Both the position numbers and the translations under genes were made by a program. 64,000 nt of DNA from Herbaspirillum sp. GW103. GTDB lineage: Bacteria > Pseudomonadota > Gammaproteobacteria > Burkholderiales > Burkholderiaceae_D. Under the pieces are notes generated by a model, which made no database searches, was not told where the DNA came from, and was given only the letters and a program-made list of their open reading frames with translations. Where the stretch lies: positions 830,899-894,898 of the forward strand of contig NZ_AJVC01000006.1 in the NCBI RefSeq assembly GCF_000261365.1. Reading direction: 5' to 3'. This document shows, in pieces, positions 47,902 to 57,100 of the stretch. Within the stretch, counting starts at the first letter, position 1, and each line of letters begins with the position of its first letter.

Positions 47902-48834
47902 TCAATGCAATTGCGGCCATAGCGCTGTGGGTGTCCGCAAGAGTCTTTTCAGCGTGACGGATACCTTCCGTCGCCACGACAGTTCCCATCGGGAATTGGA
48001 GGTAAGTATTTCAATCGCCTCGTGAATGTCCGGATGAGAGCTGAACGAACTGCGTTCCAAGGTAAGCAGAGCATAGTCGCGGAACCCGAATAGCTCGCAA
48101 AGGGCCACAAACTTAAGCAAGGTTAAATGGTCTTGGAATCGTAGTTGATCGGATCTCTTGATGAACAAGAGATCAAAACCCACCGTGCGCGACTTAGAGT
48201 TGATTTCACTCAAATAAGCCGAACGATGCGACCACGCTGCTGCTACATTCAGGTCAAAAACTTCATAGCCGTGCTCGTTGAGCAATCGCATGATTTCATG
48301 AGAGAGCGGGGCTCCCTTATATACTTCTGTGCACCATGTCTCTGCCAATATGAGCGGATGATGGTCTCGCAGAACATTTTGAGCTCCGCTGAGAATTGCA
48401 GCTTCCGAACCTTGCGTATCAAGTTTGATGAAGTCAGGTGTATCTTTGGACTCCAGAACATCGTCCAGCGCCACGCACTGAACATTAAATTCTTTTTTGG
48501 GTTTTCGTCCGGTCCAATGGCGCTCCGCATATTGCTCGTTGGCAGTGAGATTGGGCGGGTACATCGACGAAGTTGATTCCCAGTCGTAAAGGTAGAAAGT
48601 GCGTTCTTCTCTGCTTGCCCACAAGGCATGCGGATAGTAGGTCCTCGCCGGATAGATACGCTGCAGGCGTTGGCATTCAATTGGATCAGGCTCGAATCCA
48701 ATCACATTCAAAGTGCCTTCTGCAAAGAGCGACCAGGGAGCAGCAACGTCTCCACGTGCTCCGACATCCAAGTAATTGATCTTGATGTTCAGTTTGTGGA
48801 AAAGGGGAGAAAAAGCAAGTTTATGTTCGCGCAC
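47902..48834 (-). CDS. FkbM-family methyltransferase
   Basis: 310 aa. SAM motif NYLDVGARGDVAAPW, acidic VIGFEPDPIEC, and the FkbM hallmark FIKLDTQGSEAAIL, with LILAETWCTEVYKG after it. FkbM enzymes O-methylate sugars and polyketides. The last ~80 residues are an additional helical region. Base composition here is clearly more AT-rich than the flanking chromosome, in line with horizontal acquisition of the cluster. Confidence 0.87.
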   Translation of the reverse strand: MREHKLAFSPLFHKLNIKINYLDVGARGDVAAPWSLFAEGTLNVIGFEPDPIECQRLQRIYPARTYYPHALWASREERTFYLYDWESTSSMYPPNLTANEQYAERHWTGRKPKKEFNVQCVALDDVLESKDTPDFIKLDTQGSEAAILSGAQNVLRDHHPLILAETWCTEVYKGAPLSHEIMRLLNEHGYEVFDLNVAAAWSHRSAYLSEINSKSRTVGFDLLFIKRSDQLRFQDHLTLLKFVALCELFGFRDYALLTLERSSFSSHPDIHEAIEILTSNSRWELSWRRKVSVTLKRLLRTPTALWPQLH

Positions 48835-48878
48835 TTATGCTCTCGTACAAGAATTGAGATGGGTTATATTGCACACTG

Positions 48879-50027
48879 TCAACGCTTAGCAAATATTCCG
48901 AAGACATTTTTCTTCGCCGTATTTTTTGCACGAGGGAGCGCTCGCTCCGGATCTGGGAGGTGGATGTATTGTTCGATTTCATCGACCGCTCTATCCGTGA
49001 TGAATTGAATAAACTCCGTGAGTGTCGAGCCCAGACTGTTTGGGCCGTCTTCACCCAGATGATGTCTCCCCAATCGGATACTCAGATTCTTGCGCGAAAT
49101 CCTGCTCATGTCATATGGCAGATTCTTCGACTCAGCGATGCGCGCAATCGACTTATGAAAAGTATCTACAGATTGTTCTTCGGCGAAGAGCTGATTCATC
49201 AGGGTCTGATCCCAATGCTTTTTAGCGGAGATGTCAGATATCGCGGTGATAATCCGCTCCGGAAACTCCTGATAACTTTTTACGGAGTAGAAATATGGGG
49301 CTGTTCTCGCTGCTTCCGGCAATAGCCCTGCTACGCAATCCATCCCGACCACGGGATTGCCGCTTGCCCACGCGTAAGCCGCTACACGACACCTACGTTC
49401 GTCGTCAGCGGTATGAACGAATAATCGGGAGGACCGGTAAAAATGGCTTAAGGTCGGCAAATCAAAGGGAAAGGGGTAGCGGTAGTCAATCGTGAGCAGA
49501 GTGAACAAGCTCTGCTCTGAGTCGGAAAACATGTTGTCGTAGACGTTTCTGATGTCGTAGAAAACGGTCTTTCTTTCTTTCCGTGCATAGGGTGGGATTG
49601 GGCAGATAAATAACACCCGGTATTTGTGGCCCTGATCATACAAGGCGCGAATGCACTGGAAAAATTCAGGAATACGTTTGAATTGAACTGCGCGGGCGAC
49701 GTACAAAATATCCCAGAATTTTTCTGACTGGCCTGGTGCGAAGCAATTGGGCACAAAGTTGCATGCGTCCATCGCTACCAATGGAACGTGCTGGCCGTTG
49801 ATTTCCCGCAGATCCTCCTCGCCAGCCATACTGAAATCAAACAATGGATCGTATTTGAATTGATAATCGTGCCAGTTGTGATGCAGACCAATGAGCCAGC
49901 GTCCCTTCAGCGACATGATGGAGTTGCGTAGCGCTTCATCAGCAAGGATAAGGCGATCCCGTTCTTGGGTAGTGAACGAGAGAACACCTACAGATTGCTC
50001 GGACGGGAGTTTAACAATGCACGCCAT
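48879..50027 (-). CDS. GT-B glycosyltransferase (group 1-like)
   Basis: 382 aa. The centre reads KFWDILYVARAVQFKRIPEFF, the linker typical of group 1 transferases, and RCRVAAYAWASGNPVVGMDC resembles the donor-binding helix before the conserved Glu. The N-terminal domain has VGVLSFTTQERDRLILADEA. Family assignment is moderate because the usual EX7E is not clean. The gene is AT-rich relative to the flanks and lies between the FkbM gene and a methyltransferase. Confidence 0.65.
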   Translation of the reverse strand: MACIVKLPSEQSVGVLSFTTQERDRLILADEALRNSIMSLKGRWLIGLHHNWHDYQFKYDPLFDFSMAGEEDLREINGQHVPLVAMDACNFVPNCFAPGQSEKFWDILYVARAVQFKRIPEFFQCIRALYDQGHKYRVLFICPIPPYARKERKTVFYDIRNVYDNMFSDSEQSLFTLLTIDYRYPFPFDLPTLSHFYRSSRLFVHTADDERRCRVAAYAWASGNPVVGMDCVAGLLPEAARTAPYFYSVKSYQEFPERIITAISDISAKKHWDQTLMNQLFAEEQSVDTFHKSIARIAESKNLPYDMSRISRKNLSIRLGRHHLGEDGPNSLGSTLTEFIQFITDRAVDEIEQYIHLPDPERALPRAKNTAKKNVFGIFAKR

Positions 50028-50075
50028 AGGGGCTTTAATAAGGTATTCTTAAACTGATAAAAATGAACTAAACCA

Positions 50076-50741
50076 TCAAAACGTCAGGACGTGTACTTGA
50101 TCCTTGGTAGTGTCCCGGTAGATATCAACATTCTTGCAGCCTATCCTGGCGAGAATGAGGCGATAGTAGTCACGCGACATCTTTCTTCGGATGAATGGTA
50201 CTTGTTCCTTCTGTCCGACATCCATCCAGCGAAGCTCGACAGAGTCAATGTCAAACTCAGGAGGTTCATAGAACCTGATCACGATCTTATCGGCAAGCCG
50301 CTTCGCCGCAGCGAGGGATTCCTCTGGTGAGGTGAGTAGCTCCAGCACATGAGAGTAGAGAGCGATATCGTACCTGCCGGAAACCTTTGTCAAAGTGTTT
50401 ACGTCGTCCTGAATAAATGTGCCGCCTGGCACTGCTTGCCTGGCGGCGCCGAGAAGGACTTCAGAGAAATCGATTCCGGTGTAAGAGCATTCGAACTCCC
50501 GCTCAACAAAATACTCGGCAATCTGAGCATTTCCACATCCCAATTCGATAAGCGAAGGTGGCCGGGTACCTCGTGTTAACTCTTCCAGTACGTCCACCAA
50601 CAATTCCTTGGAGGAAGTTGAAGGATGTCCAAACGTTTTCAGATATTTCTTAGCGATCTCATCCGAGAACGAGTTCCACGACTTGGTCAGATCATTCACT
50701 TCAACTTTCTCCAGATATAGCGAAGGGGGGCCAATAAGCAT
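50076..50741 (-). CDS. SAM-dependent methyltransferase (class I), candidate chain-capping enzyme
   Basis: 221 aa. Motif I SLIELGCGNAQIAEYF, acidic YTGIDFSEVLL and YDIALYSHVLELLTS are textbook class I signatures. It lies next to the Wzt-type ATPase gene, whose product carries an extra C-terminal domain. In ABC-dependent O-antigen systems a terminal methyl group can be the stop signal recognised by Wzt; a role here is inference from position only. Confidence 0.83.
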   Translation of the reverse strand: MLIGPPSLYLEKVEVNDLTKSWNSFSDEIAKKYLKTFGHPSTSSKELLVDVLEELTRGTRPPSLIELGCGNAQIAEYFVEREFECSYTGIDFSEVLLGAARQAVPGGTFIQDDVNTLTKVSGRYDIALYSHVLELLTSPEESLAAAKRLADKIVIRFYEPPEFDIDSVELRWMDVGQKEQVPFIRRKMSRDYYRLILARIGCKNVDIYRDTTKDQVHVLTF

Positions 50742-50854
50742 CGTAATTTGGAAAGGATCTTTGCTCGCCGTTGACGTCGCGTAGTTCGCTCTTTAAACCC
50801 GCTCAGCAAGCGGGGACGGGCGGGCGTCATTCGTTCATCCGGAGATTTCATTGT

Positions 50855-52129
50855 CTATGCGGCCTCGACGGAGGAAGTGATCCATTTTCCGGGGGAAATA
50901 ACAAGACCAGGGCGTTCACGACGATAGCTCTTGGAAGTCGTATTGATCGACCATTCTTCGATGTCGAATGAAAGTACATGCTCCATATTCTGGATCAATT
51001 TTTCGGGCGTACCGAGCGATGTCGACGCTGAGTAGGAGCCAGCCTTCAGCGTCATTCCGGGTATTCGATACGTCGCCAGATAGAGGCCTTCCTCGCGCAA
51101 GGGCAGAACGTCGTCGTCGTCCGTGTCAAAGGAATGCAGGACATCGACCATGTTTCGCGACAGCGTTACGGTGAGTTGCAGTCCGGCAGCTGCCTGCTTG
51201 ACACGATAGGTGACCTCAATGACGATCTCGTCGGCGATGTCGAAGGAGTTGCTGTTTTCGCCGCGTGCATTACGTATATTCACCGACAGGATAGAACTGG
51301 GTTTTCGCTCGTCATCTGCGAATTGCACCCCGGTTTCCTGATCGTTAAGAGTCAGACGGGAGTATTGCTCGATCACCTGCGGCACTGCGCCCTGCATAAG
51401 CAATTGGCCCTTATGCAGCAGAGCTGCGCTTGTGCACAGTTCGCTGATGGCCCCCATGTTGTGACTAACGAACAGGATCGTGCGTCCGTCATTGGCGACC
51501 GATTCCATCTTGCCCATACATTTTTTTTGGAAGCCAGCATCACCGACTGCCAATACTTCATCAACGATCAATATGTCCGACTCCAGATGAGCAGCGACCG
51601 AAAAAGCCAGACGCACATACATACCGGAAGAGTAGCGTTTCACCGGCGTGTCCAGGAAGCGCTCGACTTCAGCGAAATCGACGATGGCGTCAAACTTGCT
51701 GCGGATCTCTGCCTTGCTCATTCCAAGAATTGCTCCATTGAGGAAGATATTCTCGCGACCGGTTAATTCAGGGTGGAAGCCAGTTCCGACTTCGAGCAAG
51801 CTCGCTACTCTCCCGTTCAGGGTCACTCTGCCGCGGGTCGGCTCGGTGATACGCGAAAGGATCTTCAGGAGAGTCGACTTTCCCGCGCCATTTCGACCGA
51901 TGATCCCAATTCGTTCACCCTGGGGTATTTCCAGTGACACGTTGCTCAGTGCCCAGAATTCCTCGCTCTCCGCATCTGCTCCATGTCCTCCACCAAGTGG
52001 ATGGCGAAGTCCTCGAATCAGCTTTCGAGCGCCGCCAGCGATGACGTCACGCAGGGCTACATATTTTTCCGCAGTTTCGTGTTGCAACACGTATCTTTTG
52101 CTGAGGTTTTCGATCTTGATCGCTGGCAT
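50855..52129 (-). CDS. wzt: polysaccharide ABC exporter ATPase with glycan-binding-type C-terminus (Wzt)
   Basis: 424 aa. ATPase domain: Walker A GRNGAGKST (78-86), ENIFLNGAILGMSKAEI, signature YSSGMYVRLAF (as in Wzt/KpsT), Walker B ILIVDEVLAVGD, H-loop FVSHN. Residues about 260-424 form a beta-rich extension (FADDERKPSSILSVNIRNA, IPGMTLKAGSYSASTSLGT) like the carbohydrate-binding domain of O-antigen Wzt that reads the chain end. Start ATG 52129 lies 1 bp after the wzm stop. Exports the finished lipid-linked chain. Confidence 0.93.
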   Translation of the reverse strand: MPAIKIENLSKRYVLQHETAEKYVALRDVIAGGARKLIRGLRHPLGGGHGADAESEEFWALSNVSLEIPQGERIGIIGRNGAGKSTLLKILSRITEPTRGRVTLNGRVASLLEVGTGFHPELTGRENIFLNGAILGMSKAEIRSKFDAIVDFAEVERFLDTPVKRYSSGMYVRLAFSVAAHLESDILIVDEVLAVGDAGFQKKCMGKMESVANDGRTILFVSHNMGAISELCTSAALLHKGQLLMQGAVPQVIEQYSRLTLNDQETGVQFADDERKPSSILSVNIRNARGENSNSFDIADEIVIEVTYRVKQAAAGLQLTVTLSRNMVDVLHSFDTDDDDVLPLREEGLYLATYRIPGMTLKAGSYSASTSLGTPEKLIQNMEHVLSFDIEEWSINTTSKSYRRERPGLVISPGKWITSSVEAA

Positions 52130-52130
52130 G

Positions 52131-52982
52131 TCAGATGACGTCCGCAAAGGTTTTTTCAGTTTTGCGGAAATACATGATCCCGCTGAAGAGCAGTACGCTA
52201 ATGAAGAGTACTGAAGTGAGGAAGCCGGGCCAGTAGATTTGGGCCGAACCGCCGATGACTGCCCAGCGGAAGCCATCGATTACCGCGACCATGGGGTTGA
52301 GCGAATAGAGCAGTCGCCATTTCTCGGGCACTATTTCGCTGCTGAATCCTACGGGAGAAACATATAACCCGAACTGCACCACGAAGGGCACTATGTAGCG
52401 GAAATCCCTAAATTTGGTGTTGAGCGCAGCGAACCACAAACCTGCTCCCAAGGAAGTAGCCAATGCCAGCAGGATGAACACCGGTAGTGTGAGCATGCGC
52501 CAGTCAGGATAGATGCCATACCAGAGCATCACCGCTAGCAGTAAAACGAAGGTAATGGCAAAGTCCACCAAGCTGACTACGATAGCGCTGGCCGGAACTA
52601 TCAGGCGTGGGAAGTAAACTTTTGAAATCATCCCTGCATTGCTAAGCAAGGAATTGCTACTATCAGAGAGCGCATTGGCAAAGAATTGCCAAGGGAGGAG
52701 TGCCGAAAAAACTAACACGGGGTAAGGGACTCCGTGGGATGGAAGGTTGGCCAGCGTGCCGAAAATGACCGTGAATACCAGCATGGTCAATAATGGACGG
52801 ATCAGACCCCAAGCAACTCCGATGACGGTTTGCTTGTAGCGCACAAGGATGTCGCGCCATGCCAGGAAGGTAAGAAGTTCCCGGAAGCGCCAAAGGTCGC
52901 GCCAATAGTGCGCATCGGCGCGTCCTGCTTCGATGGTCAGGCTTTCTGCCTCGCTAATTTGGGGAGTGCGTGGTGCTGTCAT
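52131..52982 (-). CDS. wzm: polysaccharide ABC exporter permease (Wzm)
   Basis: 283 aa, about six membrane helices, ABC-2 type. The amphipathic entry LLTFLAWRDILVRYKQTVIG followed by VAWGLIRPLLTMLVFTVIFG is the signature of Wzm/TagG/KpsM permeases. Start M at 52982 lies just after the aminotransferase stop; a longer frame overlaps that gene. Pairs with the Wzt gene 1 bp downstream to flip undecaprenyl-linked polysaccharide to the periplasm. Confidence 0.93.
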   Translation of the reverse strand: MTAPRTPQISEAESLTIEAGRADAHYWRDLWRFRELLTFLAWRDILVRYKQTVIGVAWGLIRPLLTMLVFTVIFGTLANLPSHGVPYPVLVFSALLPWQFFANALSDSSNSLLSNAGMISKVYFPRLIVPASAIVVSLVDFAITFVLLLAVMLWYGIYPDWRMLTLPVFILLALATSLGAGLWFAALNTKFRDFRYIVPFVVQFGLYVSPVGFSSEIVPEKWRLLYSLNPMVAVIDGFRWAVIGGSAQIYWPGFLTSVLFISVLLFSGIMYFRKTEKTFADVI

Positions 52983-52984
52983 CG

Positions 52985-54088
52985 TCAGGCTTTGAAGCGT
53001 TGAACTACATCGCATACGTATTTGATCTCATCATGGGTATGACCCACGGAAATAGGTAGGCTTAACTCGGTTGCGTGCTGTTCATCAGCAATGGGGTATT
53101 CCCCGAAGAGAAGACCTTGCATTGCTTGCTGATGGTGCGGTGGGATTGGATAGTGCACTTCGGTTTTGACTCCGTTTTCCAGCAGGTGCTGGCGTAGTGC
53201 GTCGCGTTGAGCATGACGTACCCCATAGATGTGGTAGACATCATATTCCGCATCCCGTTGTAGCGGCTTGGAAAGCCACTGTGGTAGTTCATGATGATAA
53301 ATCTCCGCAAGCCCCCTCTTATGCTGCGTCATCTGGTCGAGATGGCGCAGTTTGACGCGCAGGAGGGCTGCCTGAAGCTCATCCAGGCGGGAGTTGACGC
53401 CGACATAGCGATTGACGTACTTCTGCTTCGAGCCATAGTTGCGCAGATGTCGCAGGCGCTCAGCCAGATCGTCGTCGTCCGTGATGACGGCACCAGCATC
53501 GCCGATCGCTCCCAGATTTTTGGTCGGATAGAAGCTGAAGCAACCGCTGTCTCCAAAGGTGCCGGTCATTCGACCGTTGTACCTCGCGCCATGCGACTGC
53601 GCGCAGTCCTCGACCAGCTTTAGTCCATGTGAATTGGCGAAGGCTGAAATCTCATCCATCCTGCAGCTCTTGCCAAACATGTGGGTCACGCAGATGGCAC
53701 GGGTGCGTGAGCTCATGGCAGCAGCGAGATGGTCCGGGTCCATATTAAAAGTCTCCAATTCCGGTTCGACCAGAACCGGACGGTGACCAGCGCGCAAGAT
53801 GGCGAGGATAGTCGCGATGTAGGTGTTGGAGGCGACCAGGATTTCACTTTGAGCGGGGAGGTCCAGGGCTTCAATGGAGAGAATCAGCGCATCCAGACCG
53901 TTGGCTACGCCGATGCAGTGACGCGCGCCGGTATAGCTGGCAAATTCCGCTTCGAAGGCTGCAACTTCCTGGCCCAGCACGTACCAGCCCGAACGGATGA
54001 CACGTGTTGCGGCTGCTTCCAGTTCAGCCATGAAGGTCGTATTCGACTTGGCGAGGCTTTCGTATTCGATCAATGGCGACTTATTCAT
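52985..54088 (-). CDS. DegT/DnrJ/EryC1/StrS-family sugar aminotransferase (FdtB/QdtB-like)
   Basis: 367 aa PLP enzyme. Cofactor lysine K190 in FSFYPTKNLGAIGDAGA, preceded by EDCAQSHGARYNG; N-terminal GVANGLDALILSIEALDL. Next to an FdtA/QdtA-type keto-isomerase and with rmlA/rmlB in the cluster, the likely reaction is amination at C3 of a dTDP-3-keto-6-deoxyhexose, giving dTDP-Fuc3N or dTDP-Qui3N. It overlaps the isomerase gene by 8 bp. Confidence 0.9.
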   Translation of the reverse strand: MNKSPLIEYESLAKSNTTFMAELEAAATRVIRSGWYVLGQEVAAFEAEFASYTGARHCIGVANGLDALILSIEALDLPAQSEILVASNTYIATILAILRAGHRPVLVEPELETFNMDPDHLAAAMSSRTRAICVTHMFGKSCRMDEISAFANSHGLKLVEDCAQSHGARYNGRMTGTFGDSGCFSFYPTKNLGAIGDAGAVITDDDDLAERLRHLRNYGSKQKYVNRYVGVNSRLDELQAALLRVKLRHLDQMTQHKRGLAEIYHHELPQWLSKPLQRDAEYDVYHIYGVRHAQRDALRQHLLENGVKTEVHYPIPPHHQQAMQGLLFGEYPIADEQHATELSLPISVGHTHDEIKYVCDVVQRFKA

Positions 54089-54449
54089 AGGGGGTGTCGA
54101 TATATTCGCTTCGGTCGTAACTATGGGAGGACATCACAAGTAACATCGATCCCGGGCCGAAGGTCATGGTGTGCCAAGCTTCTGGCTCGACCACCAGGCA
54201 CTGGCTGGGTTTGTTCAGTACGATGGTTTCGCTTTCCTTCCCATCATTCATGTAGATGGAAACGGTTCCGCTGATAGCGACCAGTCCTTGTCGCGTGTAG
54301 CGATGACGGTGGCCGCCACGGGTTTGGCCGTCCGCACCATAGATCCAGTAGGTTCGTACCACCGGGAATGGGAGGGCATTTTCCATTACCGTAAGCGAAC
54401 CCCTGGGCTCGCTGTAGGTAGGGAGGTCAATGACGGTGAATCGCGACAT
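54081..54449 (-). CDS. dTDP-4-keto-6-deoxyhexose 3,4-ketoisomerase, FdtA/QdtA (WxcM-like) cupin
   Basis: 122 aa, complete single cupin. FTVIDLPTYSEPRGSLTVME opening, YGADGQTRGGHRHRYTRQ (the catalytic His region of FdtA/QdtA), WHTMTFGPGSMLLVMSS, then YDRSEYI. This family converts dTDP-4-keto-6-deoxyglucose to the 3-keto isomer; stereochemistry (galacto vs gluco) cannot be predicted. Coupled with the aminotransferase downstream. Confidence 0.9.
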   Translation of the reverse strand: MSRFTVIDLPTYSEPRGSLTVMENALPFPVVRTYWIYGADGQTRGGHRHRYTRQGLVAISGTVSIYMNDGKESETIVLNKPSQCLVVEPEAWHTMTFGPGSMLLVMSSHSYDRSEYIDTPYE

Positions 54450-54452
54450 AAC

Positions 54453-55550
54453 TCACTCTTTGTAATCCATGGCCCGGTAGCCATGTTTTTTGATCAGTTC
54501 GTCACGCTGTGCTGACTTGAGATCCTCGCGCACCATTTCGCTGACCAGGTCGGCGAAGGAGGTTGAGGGCGTCCAGCCGAGCTTTTCTTTGGCCTTGGTT
54601 GGATCCCCCAGCAGCGTCTCGACTTCGGTCGGGCGGAAGTAGCGTGGGTCGACCGCGACGCGACAGACACCCTTTTCGTCATAACCCCTCTCGTTGACAT
54701 CGCTGCCTTCCCAGCGCAGCTTCATGCCAAGCTCTGCGGCGGCGGCATTGACGAAATCACGAACACTGTATTGCTCGCCGGTAGCGATGACGAAGTCCTC
54801 TGGCTTCTCCTGTTGAAGCATCAGCCATTGCATTTCGACGTAATCGCGCGCGTGACCCCAGTCGCGTTTGGCGTCCATATTGCCGAGGAAAAGGCATTCC
54901 TGAAGTCCCAGCTTGATGCGTGCGAGCGCGCGCGTGATCTTGCGTGTGACAAATGTCTCGCCGCGACGAGGAGATTCGTGGTTGAACAAGATGCCGTTGC
55001 AGGCATAGATGCCGTAGGCCTCCCGATAGTTGACCACGATCCAGTAGCCGTAAAGCTTTGCCACAGCATACGGGCTGCGCGGGTAGAAGGGAGTGGTTTC
55101 CTTTTGAGGGATCTCCTGGACCAGACCGTACAACTCAGAGGTGCTGGCCTGGTAGAACCGCGTCTTCTTTTCCAGTCCCAGGATGCGGATGGCCTCGAGC
55201 AATCGCAGCACGCCCAGGCCGTCGGAGTTGGCCGTGTACTCGGGCTCCTCGAAACTGACGGCCACATGGCTTTGCGCCGCCAGGTTGTAGATTTCGTCCG
55301 GCTGCGTCTGTTGAATGATGCGGATCAGCGAAGACGAGTCGGTCATGTCGCCGTGATGCAGGAAGAAGCGGACGCCTGATTCATGGCGATCACGATATAG
55401 ATGATCGATGCGATCCGTATTGAATAGGCTGGTACGACGCTTGATGCCGTGCACAATATAGCCTTTTTCCAACAGCAGTTCGGCTAGGTATGCGCCGTCC
55501 TGGCCAGTAATGCCTGTGATGAGGGCAACTTTAGGTTGTTGTGTGGTCAT
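54453..55550 (-). CDS. gmd: GDP-mannose 4,6-dehydratase
   Basis: 365 aa extended [26 protein letters not shown] motif, ASTSELYG catalytic region and [15 protein letters not shown] (YxxxK), then [20 protein letters not shown]. Makes GDP-4-keto-6-deoxymannose. Followed upstream in the operon by the GDP-L-fucose synthase gene, so GDP-L-fucose is the expected product. ManC is not in the window. Confidence 0.96.
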   Translation of the reverse strand: MTTQQPKVALITGITGQDGAYLAELLLEKGYIVHGIKRRTSLFNTDRIDHLYRDRHESGVRFFLHHGDMTDSSSLIRIIQQTQPDEIYNLAAQSHVAVSFEEPEYTANSDGLGVLRLLEAIRILGLEKKTRFYQASTSELYGLVQEIPQKETTPFYPRSPYAVAKLYGYWIVVNYREAYGIYACNGILFNHESPRRGETFVTRKITRALARIKLGLQECLFLGNMDAKRDWGHARDYVEMQWLMLQQEKPEDFVIATGEQYSVRDFVNAAAAELGMKLRWEGSDVNERGYDEKGVCRVAVDPRYFRPTEVETLLGDPTKAKEKLGWTPSTSFADLVSEMVREDLKSAQRDELIKKHGYRAMDYKE

Positions 55551-55566
55551 GGTGGATGGTTTCCTG

Positions 55567-56544
55567 TTACTTATGCACGGAGCTGGATTGCAAAAAATCT
55601 TGATAGGCCATTTTCAACCCGTCCTCCAAACTGACACGGGCCTTCCAGCCCAGAGATTGCAGACGCGAGCTGTCCATAAGCTTGCGCATTGTTCCATCGG
55701 GTTTGGTTGGATCGAAGCTCATGTTGCCTTCATACCCGACCACGTGCCGGATCAATCTGGCAAGTTCTCCAATGGTGACGTCGTCACCGAAGCCCACGTT
55801 GATGTGACTGAGCATCGGCCGGGTTTGCTCGTTATAGGTTGCCTGCGGCAGTTTCATGACGTGCAGGCAGGCTCGAGCCATGTCGTCCACATAGAGGAAC
55901 TCGCGCCTTGGCGTGCCACTGCCCCAGATCGTGACATTTGGAACGCCTTGTTCCTTGGCCTCATGGAAGCGCCGTATCAAGGCCGGAATGACATGTGAAT
56001 TCTCACCGTGGTAGTTGTCTCCAGGCCCGTACAGATTGGTAGGCATCACACTGCGGTAGTCGATTCCATGGGATGCGCCAAACTGACGGTTATAGCTCTC
56101 GCAGAGCTTGATGCCGGCGATCTTTGCCAGTGCGTAAGGCTCATTGGTTGGCTCCAGCACGCCCGTGAGCAGGGCATCTTCCTTCATCGGCTGCTCGGCC
56201 ATCTTCGGATAGATACAGCTCGATCCCAGGAAGAGCAGTTTCTTCACTCCGTTTCTGAATGCCGCGTCGATAATGTTGGCTTCTATCATCAAGTTGTCAT
56301 AGATGAAGTCTGCGGGATACGTATTGTTGGCGTGTATTCCGCCCACCTTCGCAGCCGCGAGGTACACCTGGTCCGGCTTTTCTTCTTCGAAGAAGGCGCG
56401 CACGGCAGCCTGTTCAGTTAGATTCAGTTCACTGTGCTGACGAGTGATGATCTGTTGTTGTCCTTCTTGCTGCAACATCCGAACGATGGCTGAACCAACC
56501 ATGCCACGGTGGCCGGCGACATATATTTTGCTGGGCAAACTCAT
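55567..56544 (-). CDS. fcl: GDP-L-fucose synthase
   Basis: 325 aa. [19 protein letters not shown] site, [16 protein letters not shown] catalytic Ser/Cys region, and [18 protein letters not shown] (YxxxK), ending with the C-terminal [15 protein letters not shown] substrate motif. Epimerises and reduces GDP-4-keto-6-deoxymannose to GDP-L-fucose. Second structural gene of the RfaH/ops-controlled operon, directly ahead of gmd. Confidence 0.96.
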   Translation of the reverse strand: MSLPSKIYVAGHRGMVGSAIVRMLQQEGQQQIITRQHSELNLTEQAAVRAFFEEEKPDQVYLAAAKVGGIHANNTYPADFIYDNLMIEANIIDAAFRNGVKKLLFLGSSCIYPKMAEQPMKEDALLTGVLEPTNEPYALAKIAGIKLCESYNRQFGASHGIDYRSVMPTNLYGPGDNYHGENSHVIPALIRRFHEAKEQGVPNVTIWGSGTPRREFLYVDDMARACLHVMKLPQATYNEQTRPMLSHINVGFGDDVTIGELARLIRHVVGYEGNMSFDPTKPDGTMRKLMDSSRLQSLGWKARVSLEDGLKMAYQDFLQSSSVHK

Positions 56545-56595
56545 TTCTCTTCTTCTAGATTAAGCAGGAGGGGGGCGGTGGTCGTGCCGCCGGAG

Positions 56596-56940
56596 TCAGC
56601 ACTGATCGTCAGAGAGCTCGGCTTTGAGCTGATCAATCTCCGCTTTCAACGCCTCGTACTCACCGACCTTGCGCTTGAGGAATGCGGCCGTCAGCTGCGA
56701 CTTCTCAGTTATTCCAGACGGCGTGAGGAGGTAGACGTAGCCTAACTTGTGCTTGCTGTTGCTAAAATTCTGGACTTTCACCAAGCCCTTTTCGATCAGC
56801 GCGCGAAAACAGAAATTGATACTTCCCAAGCTAATATTTAACTCGCGCGCCAACGACCGCTGGCTCACTCCTGGCTTTTCCTGAAGTCTACGTAACACTT
56901 GGAACTGGAGGTCTTCCTGAAATTCCGGACGATGTGTCAT
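56596..56940 (-). CDS. MarR family EPS-associated transcriptional regulator
   Basis: 114 aa winged-helix protein: DLQFQVLRRLQEKPGVSQRS, LARELNISLGSINFCFRALI (recognition helix), VKVQNFSNSKHKLGYVYLLT wing, then a C-terminal coiled coil (KRKVGEYEALKAEIDQLKAE). It matches the small MarR-type regulators linked to exopolysaccharide loci. The ATG at 56940 is preferred; the longer frame would start inside the ops hairpin. It is the first gene after the ops element. Confidence 0.85.
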   Translation of the reverse strand: MTHRPEFQEDLQFQVLRRLQEKPGVSQRSLARELNISLGSINFCFRALIEKGLVKVQNFSNSKHKLGYVYLLTPSGITEKSQLTAAFLKRKVGEYEALKAEIDQLKAELSDDQC

Positions 56941-56959
56941 GGAGAGGTATTTGATAGTG

Positions 56960-56986
56960 TAGGGCGCCGGACACGCTACCGCCCTA
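56960..56986 (-). promoter_or_regulatory. ops element inside a hairpin, leader of the polysaccharide operon
   Basis: On the minus strand 56983-56973 reads GGCGGTAGCGT, an exact copy of the ops core that recruits RfaH to paused RNA polymerase in enterobacteria, followed by G as in JUMPstart sequences. It is framed by a perfect 7-bp inverted repeat (TAGGGCG / CGCCCTA, 56986-56980 and 56966-56960), so the transcript can fold around it. It sits between the rfaH-like gene and the marR gene. Confidence 0.88.
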
Positions 56987-57100
56987 CTGTTCAACGTTCA
57001 GCAAGCGCGGGTCGGTGCAGGGGTGTTCATGCGGCGAACGGATTGTGCCATACGTCGTTGATTTCAGGCAGCATTTTTTGCTCTCTCGTGGTATTGCAGC

